From NCBI GenBank assembly GCA_040414495.1, contig JBEDUI010000192.1, forward strand, positions 1 to 5,343: a DNA stretch of 5,343 bases, given 5' to 3'. Below, in pieces: positions 4,024-5,343 of this stretch. The position numbers were made by a program, and so were the translations under genes. Under the pieces are notes generated by a model. It did no database searches. It saw only the letters and a program-made list of their open reading frames with translations, and was not told where the DNA came from. The DNA is from DATAVB01 sp040414495. GTDB lineage: Bacteria > Actinomycetota > Actinomycetes > Mycobacteriales > QHCD01. How positions within the stretch are numbered: the stretch's first letter is position 1; each line of letters begins with the position of its first letter.

Positions 4024-5343
4024 GTGTCCGTGGGGTCCCTGATGCATCGCCATGTCCTGCACGCGCGTCTGCTCTGGCGCTGCGGTCGCAGGTTGACGAT
4101 CGCGTGCCTGGTATTGGCGATTGTCTCCGCGGCGGCGGCCACGCTGGTCATGGTCGCCTCCGGCCGTCTCCTCGCGTCTTTGCCGCACGCCATCGCCGGG
4201 GGATCGGCGAGCGCGGCGTGGACCTGGTTGGTTATTACGGCGGTTCTGCTCGTGCTCGGCCCGGTGGCAACGGCGATTGCGGGCGGCATACAGCAGATTT
4301 TGTCGGCGCGTTATATCGGCGCCTTTTACGAATTGGTGCTCGACACTGGAACCGGGCCGTACGGCGTTTCGCATCTGGAGGATCCGACCGCCGCGCATCG
4401 GATGGCGGAGGCGTCGGGGGCAACTCGGGATTGGCTGTTCCTGGCCGGTATCGAACGCGGCTGGGGTTTCTTGTCGACTCGGCTGGCCGGGATCGGTGCC
4501 TTTATCGTGGTCGCGCGCTGGCGATGGTGGGTTCCGTTGGTGGCGGTCATCGCCTGGCTGGTGTTGTCGCGTTCGACCAGTCGGTGGACGAGCGCGGTAT
4601 TCGACGAAATGCTCGAGACCACCGGCGTGAATCGGCGCCGTACCGCGTATCTGCGCTCGGTGCTGATCGGTCGCGCGGCGGCCAAGGAGATCCGGCTGTT
4701 CGGCTTGGTTGATTGGTTGCGTGACAATTACGTCGCGAACTGGCGCGGCACGATGGCCACTGTCTCGCGGAACCGGGCCAAGCGGGTACGCGGCACGTTT
4801 CTCCCACTCGCCGTTGTGGTCGGGATGAACGGTGGTCTGCTTGCCCTGCTTTCCCGGGATGCCTGGACCGGGCGGATCGGCATCGCCGTTCTGGTGACGA
4901 CCGTGCAGGGAATTCTGGGCTTGAAAGCATTTGGTCCGCAGGGTGATGACCAGTCCTCGCTTTCCCGTACCACCGCAACATTGGCCCAGATTTCCGGCTA
5001 TCGTTCAGATCTGGGCCTGCCAGCCTTTCCCCGCCCAGTAGGCACGAAGACCCGCGAAAATACCAGGCCGCAGCCGACCGTCATCGAATTCACCGATGTC
5101 ACCTTTGCGTATCCGGCCGGCCAACAGCCAGTCCTGGAGCACCTCGATCTGGCCATACCGGCCGGGCAGTCGGTTGCGATCGTCGGACCGAACGGCGCCG
5201 GCAAGTCCACATTGATCAAATTGCTGTGTGGCCTTTATGCCCCACAACACGGCACCGTGCGGATCGACGGTGGCAATCCGGCTCAAGATCCCCTGGCTCG
5301 GCAACGGATTTCGGTGATCTTCCAGGATTTCATTCGATATCAC
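4024..5343 (+). CDS. ABC exporter, fused permease-ATPase (partial, cut by right edge)
   Basis: The first 440 codons of a half-size ABC exporter are visible. The N-terminal transmembrane domain has hydrophobic helices about 25-47, 65-88, 150-165, 168-182, 259-276 and 284-303. AAAKEIRLFGL (218-228) matches the coupling segment of bacterial exporters of this class, often seen beside peptide and natural-product genes. The nucleotide-binding domain begins about 353: VIEFTDVTFAYP with A-loop Y363, Walker A GPNGAGKST (388-396, K394), and the Q-loop in VIFQDF (Q434). The ABC signature, Walker B and switch histidine lie beyond the edge. Family members are about 580-620 residues, so roughly a quarter to a third is missing. 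The GTG start is supported by AAGGTGG. The frame is open to the last base, with G/C-rich third positions. It would work as a homodimer or with a second half-transporter, which might be the next gene. The substrate is unknown. Confidence 0.9.
   Translation, partial: MSVGSLMHRHVLHARLLWRCGRRLTIACLVLAIVSAAAATLVMVASGRLLASLPHAIAGGSASAAWTWLVITAVLLVLGPVATAIAGGIQQILSARYIGAFYELVLDTGTGPYGVSHLEDPTAAHRMAEASGATRDWLFLAGIERGWGFLSTRLAGIGAFIVVARWRWWVPLVAVIAWLVLSRSTSRWTSAVFDEMLETTGVNRRRTAYLRSVLIGRAAAKEIRLFGLVDWLRDNYVANWRGTMATVSRNRAKRVRGTFLPLAVVVGMNGGLLALLSRDAWTGRIGIAVLVTTVQGILGLKAFGPQGDDQSSLSRTTATLAQISGYRSDLGLPAFPRPVGTKTRENTRPQPTVIEFTDVTFAYPAGQQPVLEHLDLAIPAGQSVAIVGPNGAGKSTLIKLLCGLYAPQHGTVRIDGGNPAQDPLARQRISVIFQDFIRYH

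Noticed and set aside
3957..4712. 251-codon + strand frame overlapping the ABC gene
   Set aside because: Its residues are Gly/Arg-rich with no fold, whereas the frame starting at 4024 has transmembrane helices, Walker A and a good ribosome site.
5005..5343. 112-codon minus-strand frame at the right edge
   Set aside because: It lies opposite the ABC ATPase domain, whose A-loop, Walker A and Q-loop are intact in the + frame.

Overview
The window is GC-rich, with GTG starts, strong G/C bias at third codon positions and few intrinsic terminators with U-tracts. This fits a high-GC actinobacterium, perhaps of the Nocardia/Mycobacterium/Rhodococcus group. That assignment is an inference from composition and gene style, because no rRNA or other phylogenetic marker is present.

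Layout, left to right. Positions 1-473 hold no gene I can support, but they contain several inverted repeats, including a perfect 15-bp stem-loop (343-383) that probably ends the leftward operon. Positions 474-1264 (minus strand) are a two-gene operon: an ArsR-type winged-helix repressor (GTG start at 1264) and an SRPBCC/AHSA1-like START-fold protein, joined by a 4-nt ATGA overlap. A 6-4-6 palindrome (1270-1285) just upstream of the repressor gene is its likely operator. Diverging from it is a gene for an APH/choline-kinase-fold phosphotransferase (1357-2340). Next comes an unusually long leader of about 240 nt, then a 12-helix MFS exporter (2583-3845). After a 178-nt gap comes a fused permease-ATPase ABC exporter (GTG 4024), cut by the right edge after the Walker A motif and Q-loop.

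The three rightward genes encode a small-molecule kinase and two different classes of exporter. This would suit resistance to, or export of, a small molecule or peptide, possibly at the edge of a biosynthetic cluster, but no biosynthetic gene is visible. The most distinctive signal is the MFS leader. A 14-codon ORF (2542-2586) with a strong Shine-Dalgarno ends in an ATGA overlap with the MFS start. The MFS start has no good ribosome site of its own and lies in the loop of a 7-bp hairpin. This suggests translational coupling through a leader peptide. I found no clear new multi-gene system, CRISPR array, RNA gene or mobile element.
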